Below are positions 35,847 to 45,010 of a DNA stretch of 64,000 bases, piece by piece. The DNA comes from Azophilus sp965215035 (GTDB lineage: Bacteria; Pseudomonadota; Gammaproteobacteria; Pseudomonadales; Azotimanducaceae), in contig OZ244040.1 in assembly GCA_965215035.1 (NCBI GenBank), positions 3,286,001 through 3,350,000 on the forward strand, read 5' to 3'. Under the pieces are notes generated by a model. That model was not told where the DNA came from. It searched no databases and worked only from the letters and a program-made list of their open reading frames with translations. A program made the translations under genes and the position numbers. Position 1 is the first letter of the stretch; each line of letters begins with the position of its first letter.

Positions 35847-38846
35847 TCAGAATTTTGCGCGAACCCCTAAGAATACACGGGGGCCGTAGCTGTTCAACTC
35901 AGAAAGACTGTTCGGCGTCGGAATGAAGTTTCTGCGCGGTTCGTCAAACAGGTTCAGCACCTCCAGTCTAACCGTCACGTTGTTCATGACTTCGTAGGTC
36001 GCCCGGGCCTCCACAACCCCGGTGTTCCCGATGTAGCGGATGATGCCGGGAGAGCTCACGAACTGCTGGAAGTACTTGCTGCGGTATTTGTAGATGACCT
36101 GCAGGTCGAACCGCCCGATCTGGTAGTAGGCCTGGGCCGACAGGACCTCTTTGGAGAAGCCGAACAGATTGGCGGGGGGTATCAGCCCAACGCGCTCGGA
36201 GACGACATCGCCCGATTCGTCCAGCACACGGGAAGCGCCGAAGGTCGCATCTTCGAACTCGAAATTGGCATCCGCCCGATTGTAGGAGATCTTGGTTCCC
36301 AGGCCACTCAGGAAGCCCGGCAGGCCGGTGAATGCATGCGCCAGAGTCACTTCGAAGCCCTTCAGGGTGCTTGGGTCATCCACGGTTCTTGAGGTAGTCA
36401 CGTCCGCCGAGAATGGCTGATCGTCGATCAGGAACTCCTCCACACGCTGGGCATTCTCGAACCCCCCCAGGAACCGCTTGTAATACCCGCCCAAGGCGAC
36501 GATGGTGTCAGGGTTCGGGTACCACTCAAGGGCGAGGTCGACGTTCCAGGACGTCAGCGGCTCCAGGTCCGGGTTGCCGTTGGCGGTCGCCCTGCCCACC
36601 ACCTCGCTGATCGAGGTGGCATCGTCGTCGTCCACGGTCAGGTTGCGCCCGAATCCCATGTCGGCGGGGTCAGGCCGCGACAGGCCCCGATACACACCGG
36701 CCCGAAGCAGCAGGTTCTCGTCGAGGTCCATCACCGCATTGAAGCTCGGCAGCAATTCCACATAGCTGTCGCCCCCGACGACTGAATAGAAGCTGTCTCC
36801 ATCCTCGTTGATGGTCAAGGTGCCGTCGTCGTTGCGTTCGCTGGTAAAGGTGGTGCGCAGCCCCGTGGAATCCACGTCTGTGGCGACGATGCGCAACCCG
36901 AAGTTGCCGCGCACCGACCGGCCGCCCAATTCCGTTCGATAGTTGGCCTGTACGTACCCGGCCAAGGTTCGCTCCTCCACATCGACATTGCCGACGGTCT
37001 GCTGCGGTTCGGGAATGTCGGGTATCTCGCCGCCGAACAACTCCCGGGCAAGGCATAGGGGATCGAAGGTGGCAAAGGTATTGCCCTGGGCGATGATATT
37101 GCCATCCGCGTCGACATTGATGACAAGCGGCTGGCCGTTGGCGGGCTCGGACAGGAAGTTTTTCTGCGGGAAAGAGCTGTTCCGACAGGCCATGCTGGCA
37201 CCGGGAATGGCGTCGTCGCTGTGCGACACCTGCAGGCGCACCCTAGGCCAGCTTTGGAACTCAAGCAGCGAGCCGCGAATTCCGGCTTCGATGCTGTGGA
37301 TGGAACCCCAGTCCGTTTCTAGACGCAGATCGCCCCGCAGGGCAGTGATGTCGTTTTCCCGCGCCTGGTTGAGATCCACCCGCGTGCGGGCGTTGTCCGC
37401 GAAAAGGTCGTGGTTGTTGACGTCGAAATTGGTCACCGTGATCTGGGCGACATCGGACTCGCCGCCTGTAAGGATATAGGACGCGTCCGGCCGGTCCGTC
37501 CCCGCCGGCACCGGGTCGCCATTGATATCCCTAGGTTCCGACTGCAATCGGGTGTGGATGATGTTTTCCCGCCGCGACGTGGATGACTTGGATGCATCGA
37601 AAGAGAGTTCCAACCGGTCGTTCACCTGAAACACCAGGCCCAAGCCGCCGCCACTGTATTCCTCAAGCCGCTCCTGGGCGGTACTAAGGGTTTCGATGCG
37701 GCCGTTGTTGTTGTATGCCTCGATAAAGCCCTCCGACGAGACGGCCAGCCCTTCGGGATTGACGCGACGCTGTTCGGCGAACACCAGGTCGTTACGCGTC
37801 TCCGTGAATATCCGGTCCGAGTACTGGTAGTCGAAGTTCATCTCGAAACGGTCATTGGGGCGCCACTGCATGGAAGCAAACACGGACTCGCGGTCGTCTT
37901 CCGTAATGTTCTGGCGGAACGAGCGCTGGCTGGGCACGAACACCACCGGCGTTCCCTCATCGGGTGCCAACCCAGTTTCGGGGTCGACCTCCATGCGCAG
38001 ATCACCCTGGCCGCTGTCGCAGTTGCCGCTGGAGTAAATGCCGGCGCCCACAGCGGGATCGTTGCGGCAGTCGCGCCAAGCGCTGCTGGTGCGGTACTCC
38101 CCTTCCGGATTGGTCACGACATTCTTCTGCGCACCGATGGAAATGCCGAATTCACCGAAGTCGGCACCCTCGAACTGATCGATGTAGCTGCCCGATACCC
38201 GGTAGCCCAGATCGCGCTCGGCGTTGTTGATGTCGTCGTTGTCCGGGTTGTAGTTCGCCTTGAGGTCGGCCTGGAAACGGCGTTTGCCGTAGTCGATCGG
38301 CCGGATCGTGCCGAGCGCGATCTGGCCCGAGACACCACCCTCGATCAAGCTCGCCTGCTGCGACTTGTATATCTGCAACTTGTTGAAGAGCTCGGAGGGG
38401 AACATGCTGAAGTTCACCGAGCGGTCGCCGCTGCCATTGGTGGCCTCCCGTCCGTTGAAGGTTGTAGCGCCGAGGAATGGGCCCATGCCGCGAATCGACA
38501 CTTCGGTGGCGGTGCCCTGGTCCCGGTGCGCGGCCGCGCTGGTGAGCGTCTCCAGCGCTTCCCCAATCGACAACGACGGGATGTCGCCGATGTCGTCCGC
38601 CGTCAGCACTTCGACCACTAGGTCAGATGCGCGCTTGGCGGCAATGGAGGATTGAATGGTCCCCCGGGTACCCGTGACCACTATCTCTTCGATCACGTCG
38701 GCGCCTTCCCCCGCCTGGGCCTGGACGGCGGGAATCAGCAGCAGGGCGAGAAGCGCCGCCGCCAGGGGTGGGGAAGCGGCACCAATCGGCCGACGACAGC
38801 CGACTGCATGGAGATGCCAGGGTGGGCTCGATTGGATAGACCACAT
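35847..38846 (-). CDS. TonB-dependent receptor (probable alginate-oligosaccharide importer)
   Basis: About 999 residues; ATG 38846 has GAGGA 9 nt upstream and is preferred to TTG 38852. Signal core LAAALLALLLIPAVQAQAG, then plug domain with EEIVVTGTRGTIQSSIAAKR, VLTADDIGDIPSLSIGEAL and TEVSIRGMGPFLGATTFNG. The rest is a 22-strand beta-barrel ending YGPRVFLGVRAKF with terminal Phe, the outer-membrane signature. This matches the large proteobacterial carbohydrate-type TonB receptors. Downstream lie the regulator and both lyases, so the substrate is probably oligo-alginate. Confidence 0.93.
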   Translation of the reverse strand: MWSIQSSPPWHLHAVGCRRPIGAASPPLAAALLALLLIPAVQAQAGEGADVIEEIVVTGTRGTIQSSIAAKRASDLVVEVLTADDIGDIPSLSIGEALETLTSAAAHRDQGTATEVSIRGMGPFLGATTFNGREATNGSGDRSVNFSMFPSELFNKLQIYKSQQASLIEGGVSGQIALGTIRPIDYGKRRFQADLKANYNPDNDDINNAERDLGYRVSGSYIDQFEGADFGEFGISIGAQKNVVTNPEGEYRTSSAWRDCRNDPAVGAGIYSSGNCDSGQGDLRMEVDPETGLAPDEGTPVVFVPSQRSFRQNITEDDRESVFASMQWRPNDRFEMNFDYQYSDRIFTETRNDLVFAEQRRVNPEGLAVSSEGFIEAYNNNGRIETLSTAQERLEEYSGGGLGLVFQVNDRLELSFDASKSSTSRRENIIHTRLQSEPRDINGDPVPAGTDRPDASYILTGGESDVAQITVTNFDVNNHDLFADNARTRVDLNQARENDITALRGDLRLETDWGSIHSIEAGIRGSLLEFQSWPRVRLQVSHSDDAIPGASMACRNSSFPQKNFLSEPANGQPLVINVDADGNIIAQGNTFATFDPLCLARELFGGEIPDIPEPQQTVGNVDVEERTLAGYVQANYRTELGGRSVRGNFGLRIVATDVDSTGLRTTFTSERNDDGTLTINEDGDSFYSVVGGDSYVELLPSFNAVMDLDENLLLRAGVYRGLSRPDPADMGFGRNLTVDDDDATSISEVVGRATANGNPDLEPLTSWNVDLALEWYPNPDTIVALGGYYKRFLGGFENAQRVEEFLIDDQPFSADVTTSRTVDDPSTLKGFEVTLAHAFTGLPGFLSGLGTKISYNRADANFEFEDATFGASRVLDESGDVVSERVGLIPPANLFGFSKEVLSAQAYYQIGRFDLQVIYKYRSKYFQQFVSSPGIIRYIGNTGVVEARATYEVMNNVTVRLEVLNLFDEPRRNFIPTPNSLSELNSYGPRVFLGVRAKF

Positions 38847-38865
38847 TGACAATATCCTCGGTAGC

Positions 38866-38936
38866 TTGACTAGGCCACATGTTAAGACCTATTTTGTCGC
38901 ACTGCAATGTATTTTTCCGAAAAATTGATTAGTCCA
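38866..38936. promoter_or_regulatory. Direct repeat in the divergent receptor/TRAP promoter region
   Basis: TTGACTAGGCCA (38866-38877) and TTGATTAGTCCA (38925-38936) match at 10 of 12 positions, 59 bp apart. AATTG-ATTAGTC-CAATT overlaps the second as an inverted repeat. Candidate binding sites for the GntR regulator, serving both divergent units. Confidence 0.4.
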
Positions 38937-39023
38937 ATTATTGCTGCAAGTTTTTTGCCAACGCCAACTGTTCTAGGCCAGTACGGCATTGATGCCCGGG
39001 CGACCACTTCGTATACTGCCCGC

Positions 39024-40037
39024 ATGCTGTTCCCGCTGCGCGGTTCGCTCGTTGCGCTAAATAGCCGTGTGGCGGCTTTGCTGGGTGCGTTCCTCGTGTT
39101 CGCCAGTCCACCCGCCCTGGCCCAGGAACGTATCGACCTGCGCGCCTCCGATGTCCATGACGCCAGCTATCCCACCGTCCGCGGGCTGCAATCCATGGCG
39201 GAACAGCTTGACCTTGCGACCCATGGTCGTATTCGCCTGAAAATCTACCCAGGCGCGCAACTGGGCGACGAACGGGACATGCTGGAGATGACGATCTTCG
39301 GCGGCATCGATATCAGCCGCACCAGCATGGCCCCGCTGAACTCCATTGTGCCCGAAACAGGGGTTTTCTCGCTGCCCTTTCTGTTTCGCTCCACCGAACA
39401 CATGCGCCTTGTGCTCGATGGCCCCATCGGTGATGAAATCCTCGCCGGTCTCGAGTCGCACGGGCTCATTGGGCTGGCCTACTATGATGCCGGGGCGCGC
39501 AACCTGTACAACCGCGTGCGCCCGGTTCATTCCCCCGCGGACCTCCAGGGCATGAAGATTCGTGTCATGAACTCGAGAGTTTTTGTGGACATGATTGCGA
39601 CGCTTGGGGGCAACGCCACGCCCATGGGGTTCGCCCAGGTTTATGAATCGCTGGCGCTGGGTGCCATAGACGGTGCGGAAAACAACTGGCCGTCGTTCGA
39701 GTCATCCCGCCATTTCGAAGTGGCGGCCCACTACAGCGTCACGGAGCACGTGATGGTGCCCGAGGTGGTGGTAATGTCCCGCTACAGATGGCGGAAACTG
39801 TCGCCCGAGGATCAGGCATTGCTGCGCAAGGCCGCCAGGAACTCCGTACCCGTGATGCGCGGGCTGTGGGATGCGCGTGTGCGGGTTTCCCACGATGCCA
39901 TGGTGGCGGCGGGCGTGGATATCGTGTACGACATCGACAAGCAACCCTTCATGGCCGCAATGCAGCCGCTCTATCAACATTACTTGCGGGATCCCGCCCT
40001 GCGTGACCTGGTGGACAGAATACGTGCCGTCAATTAG
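39024..40037 (+). CDS. dctP: TRAP transporter substrate-binding protein (DctP family)
   Basis: 337 residues with signal peptide (VALLGAFLVFASPPALAQ region). Periplasmic binding protein of the DctP type: RIRLKIYPGAQLGDERDMLE, the substrate-carboxylate Arg in MKIRVMNSRVFVDM (about residue 180) and LGAIDGAENNWPSF are conserved. Start ATG 39024 chosen because the upstream frame has no signal sequence. It begins the TRAP operon, divergent from the TonB receptor. In this locus the ligand is probably a uronate or its reduced form. Confidence 0.92.
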   Translation: MLFPLRGSLVALNSRVAALLGAFLVFASPPALAQERIDLRASDVHDASYPTVRGLQSMAEQLDLATHGRIRLKIYPGAQLGDERDMLEMTIFGGIDISRTSMAPLNSIVPETGVFSLPFLFRSTEHMRLVLDGPIGDEILAGLESHGLIGLAYYDAGARNLYNRVRPVHSPADLQGMKIRVMNSRVFVDMIATLGGNATPMGFAQVYESLALGAIDGAENNWPSFESSRHFEVAAHYSVTEHVMVPEVVVMSRYRWRKLSPEDQALLRKAARNSVPVMRGLWDARVRVSHDAMVAAGVDIVYDIDKQPFMAAMQPLYQHYLRDPALRDLVDRIRAVN

Positions 40038-40527
40038 ACAAAGCGTCGAGCGCGGCGCCGAAAAACTCGCCGCTCTCGTACTGAGGGTCGCCGCAGCCGG
40101 GCTGGTATGCATGACGCTCGTGATCTCCTGGCAGGTGTTCGCGCGCTATGTTCTCAATGACAGCCCGCAATGGTCCGAGGCGGCCGCCCTGGTTATCATG
40201 TTTTACTTCGTGCTGCTGGCGGCGGCGGTTGGCGTTTACGAGAAGTTTCATCTGGGCTTCCGGTGGCTGGTTGCCAAGCTTCCGCCAAAGCCCGGACGCG
40301 GCCTGTTCCTGTTCGGTCAGGTGCTGATCATGGGGTTCGGCGCCGCCATGGCCTGGAACGGCATGGCCCTGGTCGACTATACGGCCTCGCACATCATCCC
40401 GACGCTTAACCTTTCGCGGGCCGTGGCCTACTGGCCATTTGTCATCTGCGGCGGGCTCATCGTGCTGTTCGCGCTGGTCCACTGCCTTCGTTCCATGCGG
40501 GATCGGGAGATTGATCCATGGAGCTAG
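40024..40527 (+). CDS. dctQ: TRAP transporter small membrane subunit (DctQ family)
   Basis: About 167 residues with four predicted transmembrane helices (AGLVCMTLVISWQVFARYVL, LVIMFYFVLLAAAVGVYEKF, LFGQVLIMGFGAAMAWNGM, AVAYWPFVICGGLIVLFALV). The QVFARYVLNDSPQWSEAAA motif is diagnostic for DctQ. I place the start at GTG 40024, overlapping the dctP stop by 14 bp; no strong ribosome site is seen, so coupling is likely. The stop overlaps dctM by 10 bp. Confidence 0.88.
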   Translation: MPSIRQSVERGAEKLAALVLRVAAAGLVCMTLVISWQVFARYVLNDSPQWSEAAALVIMFYFVLLAAAVGVYEKFHLGFRWLVAKLPPKPGRGLFLFGQVLIMGFGAAMAWNGMALVDYTASHIIPTLNLSRAVAYWPFVICGGLIVLFALVHCLRSMRDREIDPWS

Positions 40528-41798
40528 TGGTGCTCTTCGGGTGTTTCGCGATCCTGCTTGCGCTCGGCGTGCCGGTGGCCCTCTGTCTCGGCCTTTCCGC
40601 TCTCGCCACCCTGTTCTATCTGGATATTCCGCTCATCGTCGCCTTTCAGCGCATGGCCGCCGGGGTGGATATTTTTGCCCTGCTTGCCATCCCCTTCTTC
40701 ATTTACGCCGGCGAACTGATGAATCAGTCCGGCATTGCCGAAAAACTGGTACGCCTTGCGGAATCCATGCTTGGCCGGGTACGGGGCGGACTGGGGCAAG
40801 TGAGCGTACTCTCCTGCATGATGTTCGGGGCGGTATCCGGTTCCGCCGTAGCGGCCACTTCCGCCATGGGGTCGGCCCTAACCCCGATCATGCGCCAGAC
40901 CGGCTATGACGACGACTTCGCAGTCAACGTCACCGCCACCGGCGCCACCACCGGACTGCTGATTCCACCCTCACACAACATGATCATCTACTCGATCGCG
41001 GCGGGCGGCAGCGTCTCTATCGTGTCCCTGTTTCTTGCCGGCATTGTGCCGGGCATTCTGGTCGGCCTCGCGCTCATGATCGCAACCTACTTTGTTGCAC
41101 TGAGACGCGGCTATCCCGGCGGCAGCTTCCCGGGATGGCGTCCGCTCCTAGGTGCGTTCATACGTGCGGCGCCGGGCTTGCTGTCGGCGATCATCATCGT
41201 TGCGGGCATCCTTTCAGGCGTGTTCACGGCGACGGAATCCTCGGCCATCGCGGTCGTCTACACCATCCTGGTCGCAGCCTTCGTCTACCGCAGCCTCGAC
41301 TGGCCCAAGTTCGTGGCCGCCACCCGCAATGCGGTCAGAACCACGGCCATAGTGATGTTGATCATTTCCGCGGCCTCCGCCTTCGGCTGGCTGATGGCGG
41401 TCGCGGAGGTGCCCCTGAGGATGTCCGAAGCCCTGCTCGGCATCAGCGAGAACCCGCTGCTGCTGCTGCTGATCATCAATCTCATTCTGCTGGTTCTGGG
41501 CACCTTCATGGACATGGCGCCCCTGATCATAATCACCACCCCCATCTTCCTGCCCGTCTCTACGCAACTCGGCATGGACCCGGTGCAATTCGGGGTGGTG
41601 CTGATATTGAACCTTGGCGTTGGGCTGGTGACGCCGCCGGTGGGCTCGGTGCTGTTTGTCGGCTGCGCTGTTGGCGGCATTTCCATTGAACGGAGCCTGC
41701 GTTCCATCTGGCCCTTCTATTTCGCCATGATCTGCGTGCTGCTGCTGGTAACCGCCTTTCCGCAAATCTCCCTTGCGTTGCCCGGGCTGTTTGAATAG
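40518..41798 (+). CDS. dctM: TRAP transporter large permease (DctM family)
   Basis: 426 residues, about 12 transmembrane segments, normal for DctM, which drives sodium-coupled uptake. Conserved stretches include FALLAIPFFIYAGELMNQSG, FGAVSGSAVAATSAMGSALT, TGLLIPPSHNMIIYSIAAG and GTFMDMAPLIIITTPIFLP. Together with dctP and dctQ it completes a TRAP system transcribed away from the alginate genes. A perfect hairpin begins at its stop codon. Confidence 0.94.
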   Translation: MELVVLFGCFAILLALGVPVALCLGLSALATLFYLDIPLIVAFQRMAAGVDIFALLAIPFFIYAGELMNQSGIAEKLVRLAESMLGRVRGGLGQVSVLSCMMFGAVSGSAVAATSAMGSALTPIMRQTGYDDDFAVNVTATGATTGLLIPPSHNMIIYSIAAGGSVSIVSLFLAGIVPGILVGLALMIATYFVALRRGYPGGSFPGWRPLLGAFIRAAPGLLSAIIIVAGILSGVFTATESSAIAVVYTILVAAFVYRSLDWPKFVAATRNAVRTTAIVMLIISAASAFGWLMAVAEVPLRMSEALLGISENPLLLLLIINLILLVLGTFMDMAPLIIITTPIFLPVSTQLGMDPVQFGVVLILNLGVGLVTPPVGSVLFVGCAVGGISIERSLRSIWPFYFAMICVLLLVTAFPQISLALPGLFE

Positions 41799-41817
41799 GA
41801 GCGGTCTATTCCGCTCC
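41798..41817 (+). terminator. Hairpin at the dctM stop
   Basis: GGAGCGG-TCTATT-CCGCTCC, a perfect 7-bp stem starting at the last base of the stop codon. No strong T run follows. The next 130 bp show nothing else. Confidence 0.5.
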
Positions 41818-41944
41818 GCCAGGATCCGAAGTTGAGAACCGCCACGGTGGCCCCCGACCGTCGACGGGGCCGCCAGGGCCCTCGCCAGCCACCCCTTGTT
41901 GGTGTCTCCTGAATGTGTCGGGATGCGCCCTTTTGTCCCTAGCT

Positions 41945-42289
41945 CTATCGGCGCGGCTTGGAAGGGAAAGGAACGATGTTGCCGCCGCCGCCCTTGGGGT
42001 TGGTACGCATCTTCAGCAGGGTTGGCTTGCCCTCCCCCGCGGTGCCTTTGGCCCGCACCTGCACCTCATACTCGGTGTCGGGTTTCAGGTCCACAAAAGT
42101 GCAGCCCGTTAGCGGCGTCTCCACACCGAAGTTCCACTCGCTGGCACCCGCCTCCCGGACACGGATCACGTAGGTACGGTTCGGATTCCACTTGGCTTCA
42201 ATAGTCCGGCCATCCTCAACCGGCAACTTCACGAAGATTGTCTTACCGTCCCAATTGATCTCTGGGCCCGCGTTGCGTGATTGAACCAT
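41945..42289 (-). CDS. Fibronectin type III domain protein
   Basis: 114 residues from ATG 42289. Almost the whole chain is one FN3 module: WDGKTIFVKLPVEDGRTIEA, KWNPNRTYVIRVREAGASEW, and the hallmark LKPDTEYEVQVRAKG (about 76-90). A Gly/Pro tail GGGGNIVPFPSKP follows. No signal peptide is evident from this start. A longer frame continues upstream to 42493 but overlaps the SRP RNA gene, so I reject that extension. Role unknown; FN3 modules usually mediate binding. Confidence 0.75.
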   Translation of the reverse strand: MVQSRNAGPEINWDGKTIFVKLPVEDGRTIEAKWNPNRTYVIRVREAGASEWNFGVETPLTGCTFVDLKPDTEYEVQVRAKGTAGEGKPTLLKMRTNPKGGGGNIVPFPSKPRR

Positions 42290-42378
42290 GTCGGTACCCC
42301 ATGTGTCGGTTCCCTTATAGGCGATGCCAGGGCCGTGATGCCGACAGGCCGCCCACCTATGCCACCTGAAGCAAGAGC

Positions 42379-42491
<113 letters not shown>

Positions 42492-42573
42492 ATCGTTCGC
42501 GGTCATCGGACCAGACATGTTACCGCCATTGCGCCGGAAGAGGCTACCCGGGCAGGTGGTGGGTAGCGCCCTA

Positions 42574-43524
42574 TCACTGCCTAGCCAAACGCAAGTCCGG
42601 CGCCTGGTCCGCCACCGTGGAGCGGAACGGGTTGATATCCAGCCCACCGCGCCGCAGGAAACGCCCGAACACGGTCAACCCCTCGGGGCGGCAACGCTGC
42701 ATGATATCCATGAAAATCTGCTCGATGGTGTCTTCGTGAAAGGCTGCGTGGCGGCGGTAGGAGACCAGGTAGCGCAGCAGCCCCTCGGGGTCAACGGGCA
42801 CACCGGTATAGCGAATTAGCACCGAGGCCCAGTCCGGCTGCGCGGTGATCGGGCACAGGCTTCGGAACAGGTGGGTGTGGAAGGTTTCCGTGACCCGTTC
42901 CCCTGTGCAGCCGCTCGGCGGCGGGGCTGGCCGTGGCGCATCCGGCTTGGAACCTGTTCGGCCACCCGGCCGGCGCAATTCGGTTCCCTTGCGCATTTGC
43001 AGCCACTCCGGATTGCGCTCGTAGTCGGAAACTGCCACCTCCAACTCATCGAGGCTGTCGCCGGGCATTCGATCACCCCCGCCCAGGCAGTCGACGTCCA
43101 AGAGGGTAACCCCAACCGGCGAGCCGAAAACCCCGGTCAAATCCCGTTGCAGGGTACTCGCCACATCCGCCCGGTCACCAAAACGGGTTTGCGCGAAGCC
43201 ATTCAGGTAGAGCTTCATCGACTTGCTCTCCACCAGATTGGGCGATGTGCAGGGAACCCGCAGCCGCAAACCCGCCACCAGCGGCTTGCCCGCACCGTTC
43301 AACCAAGACAACTCGTAGCCGGTCCAAACGTCCTCACCGCGAAAAGGCAGCGCGTCGGAAATGCCAAGACGTGCGCGCGCACGGGCACGCTCGATGCCGT
43401 GCAACAGCGTGGGCGTGTAGGTGTCCACGTAGCCCGACGGCGCGCCGGGCGGGCGACCGAACGACACGATGGATTCCGCTACACTAGGGAGCGCCACTAC
43501 ACCCCGACCACGGCAAGATGTCAA
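42574..43524 (-). CDS. queF: NADPH-dependent 7-cyano-7-deazaguanine reductase
   Basis: Long, bimodular type QueF (316 residues) that reduces preQ0 to preQ1 in queuosine synthesis. The NADPH-binding motif ESKSMKLYLNGF follows VPCTSPNLV, containing the Cys that forms the thioimide adduct. The C-terminal half carries SLCPITAQPDWASVLIRY and HEDTIEQIFMDIMQR. The exact start is uncertain: GTG codons a few residues in are alternatives, because E. coli QueF begins closer to the Y-DTY motif. Divergent from the AGCS gene across a long inverted repeat. Confidence 0.93.
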   Translation of the reverse strand: MTSCRGRGVVALPSVAESIVSFGRPPGAPSGYVDTYTPTLLHGIERARARARLGISDALPFRGEDVWTGYELSWLNGAGKPLVAGLRLRVPCTSPNLVESKSMKLYLNGFAQTRFGDRADVASTLQRDLTGVFGSPVGVTLLDVDCLGGGDRMPGDSLDELEVAVSDYERNPEWLQMRKGTELRRPGGRTGSKPDAPRPAPPPSGCTGERVTETFHTHLFRSLCPITAQPDWASVLIRYTGVPVDPEGLLRYLVSYRRHAAFHEDTIEQIFMDIMQRCRPEGLTVFGRFLRRGGLDINPFRSTVADQAPDLRLARQ

Positions 43525-43535
43525 ACTTCAGGCTG

Positions 43536-43616
43536 GTGTATCAGTTTGCATCTGTGGATCGAGCAAGGGCGCGGCACACTGGTGATTCGGCAGGGCCGGG
43601 ATTCAAACTGATACAC
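43536..43616. promoter_or_regulatory. Perfect 13-bp inverted repeat between queF and the AGCS gene
   Basis: GTGTATCAGTTTG (43536-43548) and CAAACTGATACAC (43604-43616) with 55 bp between; the symmetry extends partly to GAT on the inner side. It occupies the whole divergent promoter region, so paired operator sites or a small hairpin element are the options. Confidence 0.6.
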
Positions 43617-43627
43617 TGCCAACTGCA

Positions 43628-45010
43628 GTGTTTGATCAAATACAACGCGGCGCCGCGCTTTTCTCAAGCTATGCCTGGGGGCCCTGGCTGCTCGTGCTCC
43701 TGCTTGGCGGGGGCATTTTCTTCCTGGTTTACTCCCGCGCCATACCGTTCCGGCACCTAGGCCATGCCTGCCGCCTGTTACTCGGGCGCTACGACTCGGC
43801 TGGCGACCCAGGGCAGATCAGCCACTTCCAGGCGCTCTCCGCGGCGCTGGCGGGAACCGTTGGCATGGGGAACATCGCTGGGGTCGCGCTTGCCATCTAC
43901 GTGGGCGGGCCCGGCGCGATTTTCTGGATGTGGGTCACCGCCGTGGTCGGCATCGCCACCAAGTTCTTTACCTGCTCCCTAGCGGTAATGTACCGGGGCC
44001 GGGACAGCGACGGCGTTTTGCAGGGCGGCCCCATGTACGTGATTCGGGAGGGCCTGCCCCGGCGGTTCCGGTTTCTCGCCTACCTGTTCGCCATCTTCGG
44101 GCTAATCGGTGCCCTCCCCGCGTTTCAGGCCAACCAGCTCACGCAGATACTGAGGGACGTGGTTTTTATCGGCAATGGCTGGCTGGCGGCGGACGCCGAC
44201 CATTTCCCATTCAACCTCGCGGTCGGTACCGCGCTGACGGTAGTCGCGGCACCGGTCGTACTCGGCGGACTCTCCCGGGTGGCCAAGGCCGCCGCAGCCC
44301 TGGTGCCCTTTATGGCAGTGCTGTACGTGGGAACCGCGCTTGCCGTGGTAGCGCTGAACCTCGACAAGCTGCCCGGAGTGGCCGCACTGATCGTCACCGA
44401 CGCGTTCACGGGCGAGGCCGTGGCTGGCGGTACCCTCTTGGCCGTCATTCTCTACGGTGTGCAGCGTGGGGCCTATTCCAACGAGGCCGGTATCGGCACC
44501 GAGGCCCTCGCCCACGGCGCTGCCCGTACCCGCGAGCCCATCCGCGAAGGATTGGTGGCCATGCTCGGGCCAATAATCGATACCCTGCTGGTGTGCTCCG
44601 CGACGGCATTCGTCATCCTGATCTCCGGCGTCTGGCAATCGGCAAGCGCCGGCGGCGTTACCCTGACAGCCACCGCCTTTGAGGCACTGCTTGGCGTACC
44701 CGGGCTGGTTATAGTGTTCGTGTCCGTCATCTGCTTTGCCACCACGACGATCTTCACCTACTCGTTCTACGGCGCACAGTGCGCGAGTTTCCTGTTCGGT
44801 GCCCACCGAAGCCGCTACTACCTTTGGCTGTACCTCGCGTTTATTGTGGTTGCCGCCATCGTCACCATGCAGACGGCCATCGGCATCATCGATGGCGCTT
44901 TCGCCATCATGGCCATTCCCACCATGGTCTCCGCGCTGTGGCTCGCCCCCAAGGTCAAGGCGGCCGCGGCGGACTACTTTGCGCGCCTGCATCGCGCCGC
45001 TCGCCCGTGA
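43628..45010 (+). CDS. Sodium:alanine/glycine symporter (AGCS family)
   Basis: 460 residues, about 11 membrane helices. Family signatures: LAGTVGMGNIAGVALAIYVG, GPGAIFWMWVTAVVGIATKF, LQGGPMYVIREG and RGAYSNEAGIGTEALAHGAA. It imports a small neutral amino acid with Na+. The start is GTG 43628 by reading frame; the usual N-terminal length agrees, though no good ribosome site is seen. The stop overlaps the next gene's GTG by four bases, tying it to the penicillin-acylase-like protein, which may supply its substrate (inference). Confidence 0.92.
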   Translation: MFDQIQRGAALFSSYAWGPWLLVLLLGGGIFFLVYSRAIPFRHLGHACRLLLGRYDSAGDPGQISHFQALSAALAGTVGMGNIAGVALAIYVGGPGAIFWMWVTAVVGIATKFFTCSLAVMYRGRDSDGVLQGGPMYVIREGLPRRFRFLAYLFAIFGLIGALPAFQANQLTQILRDVVFIGNGWLAADADHFPFNLAVGTALTVVAAPVVLGGLSRVAKAAAALVPFMAVLYVGTALAVVALNLDKLPGVAALIVTDAFTGEAVAGGTLLAVILYGVQRGAYSNEAGIGTEALAHGAARTREPIREGLVAMLGPIIDTLLVCSATAFVILISGVWQSASAGGVTLTATAFEALLGVPGLVIVFVSVICFATTTIFTYSFYGAQCASFLFGAHRSRYYLWLYLAFIVVAAIVTMQTAIGIIDGAFAIMAIPTMVSALWLAPKVKAAAADYFARLHRAARP

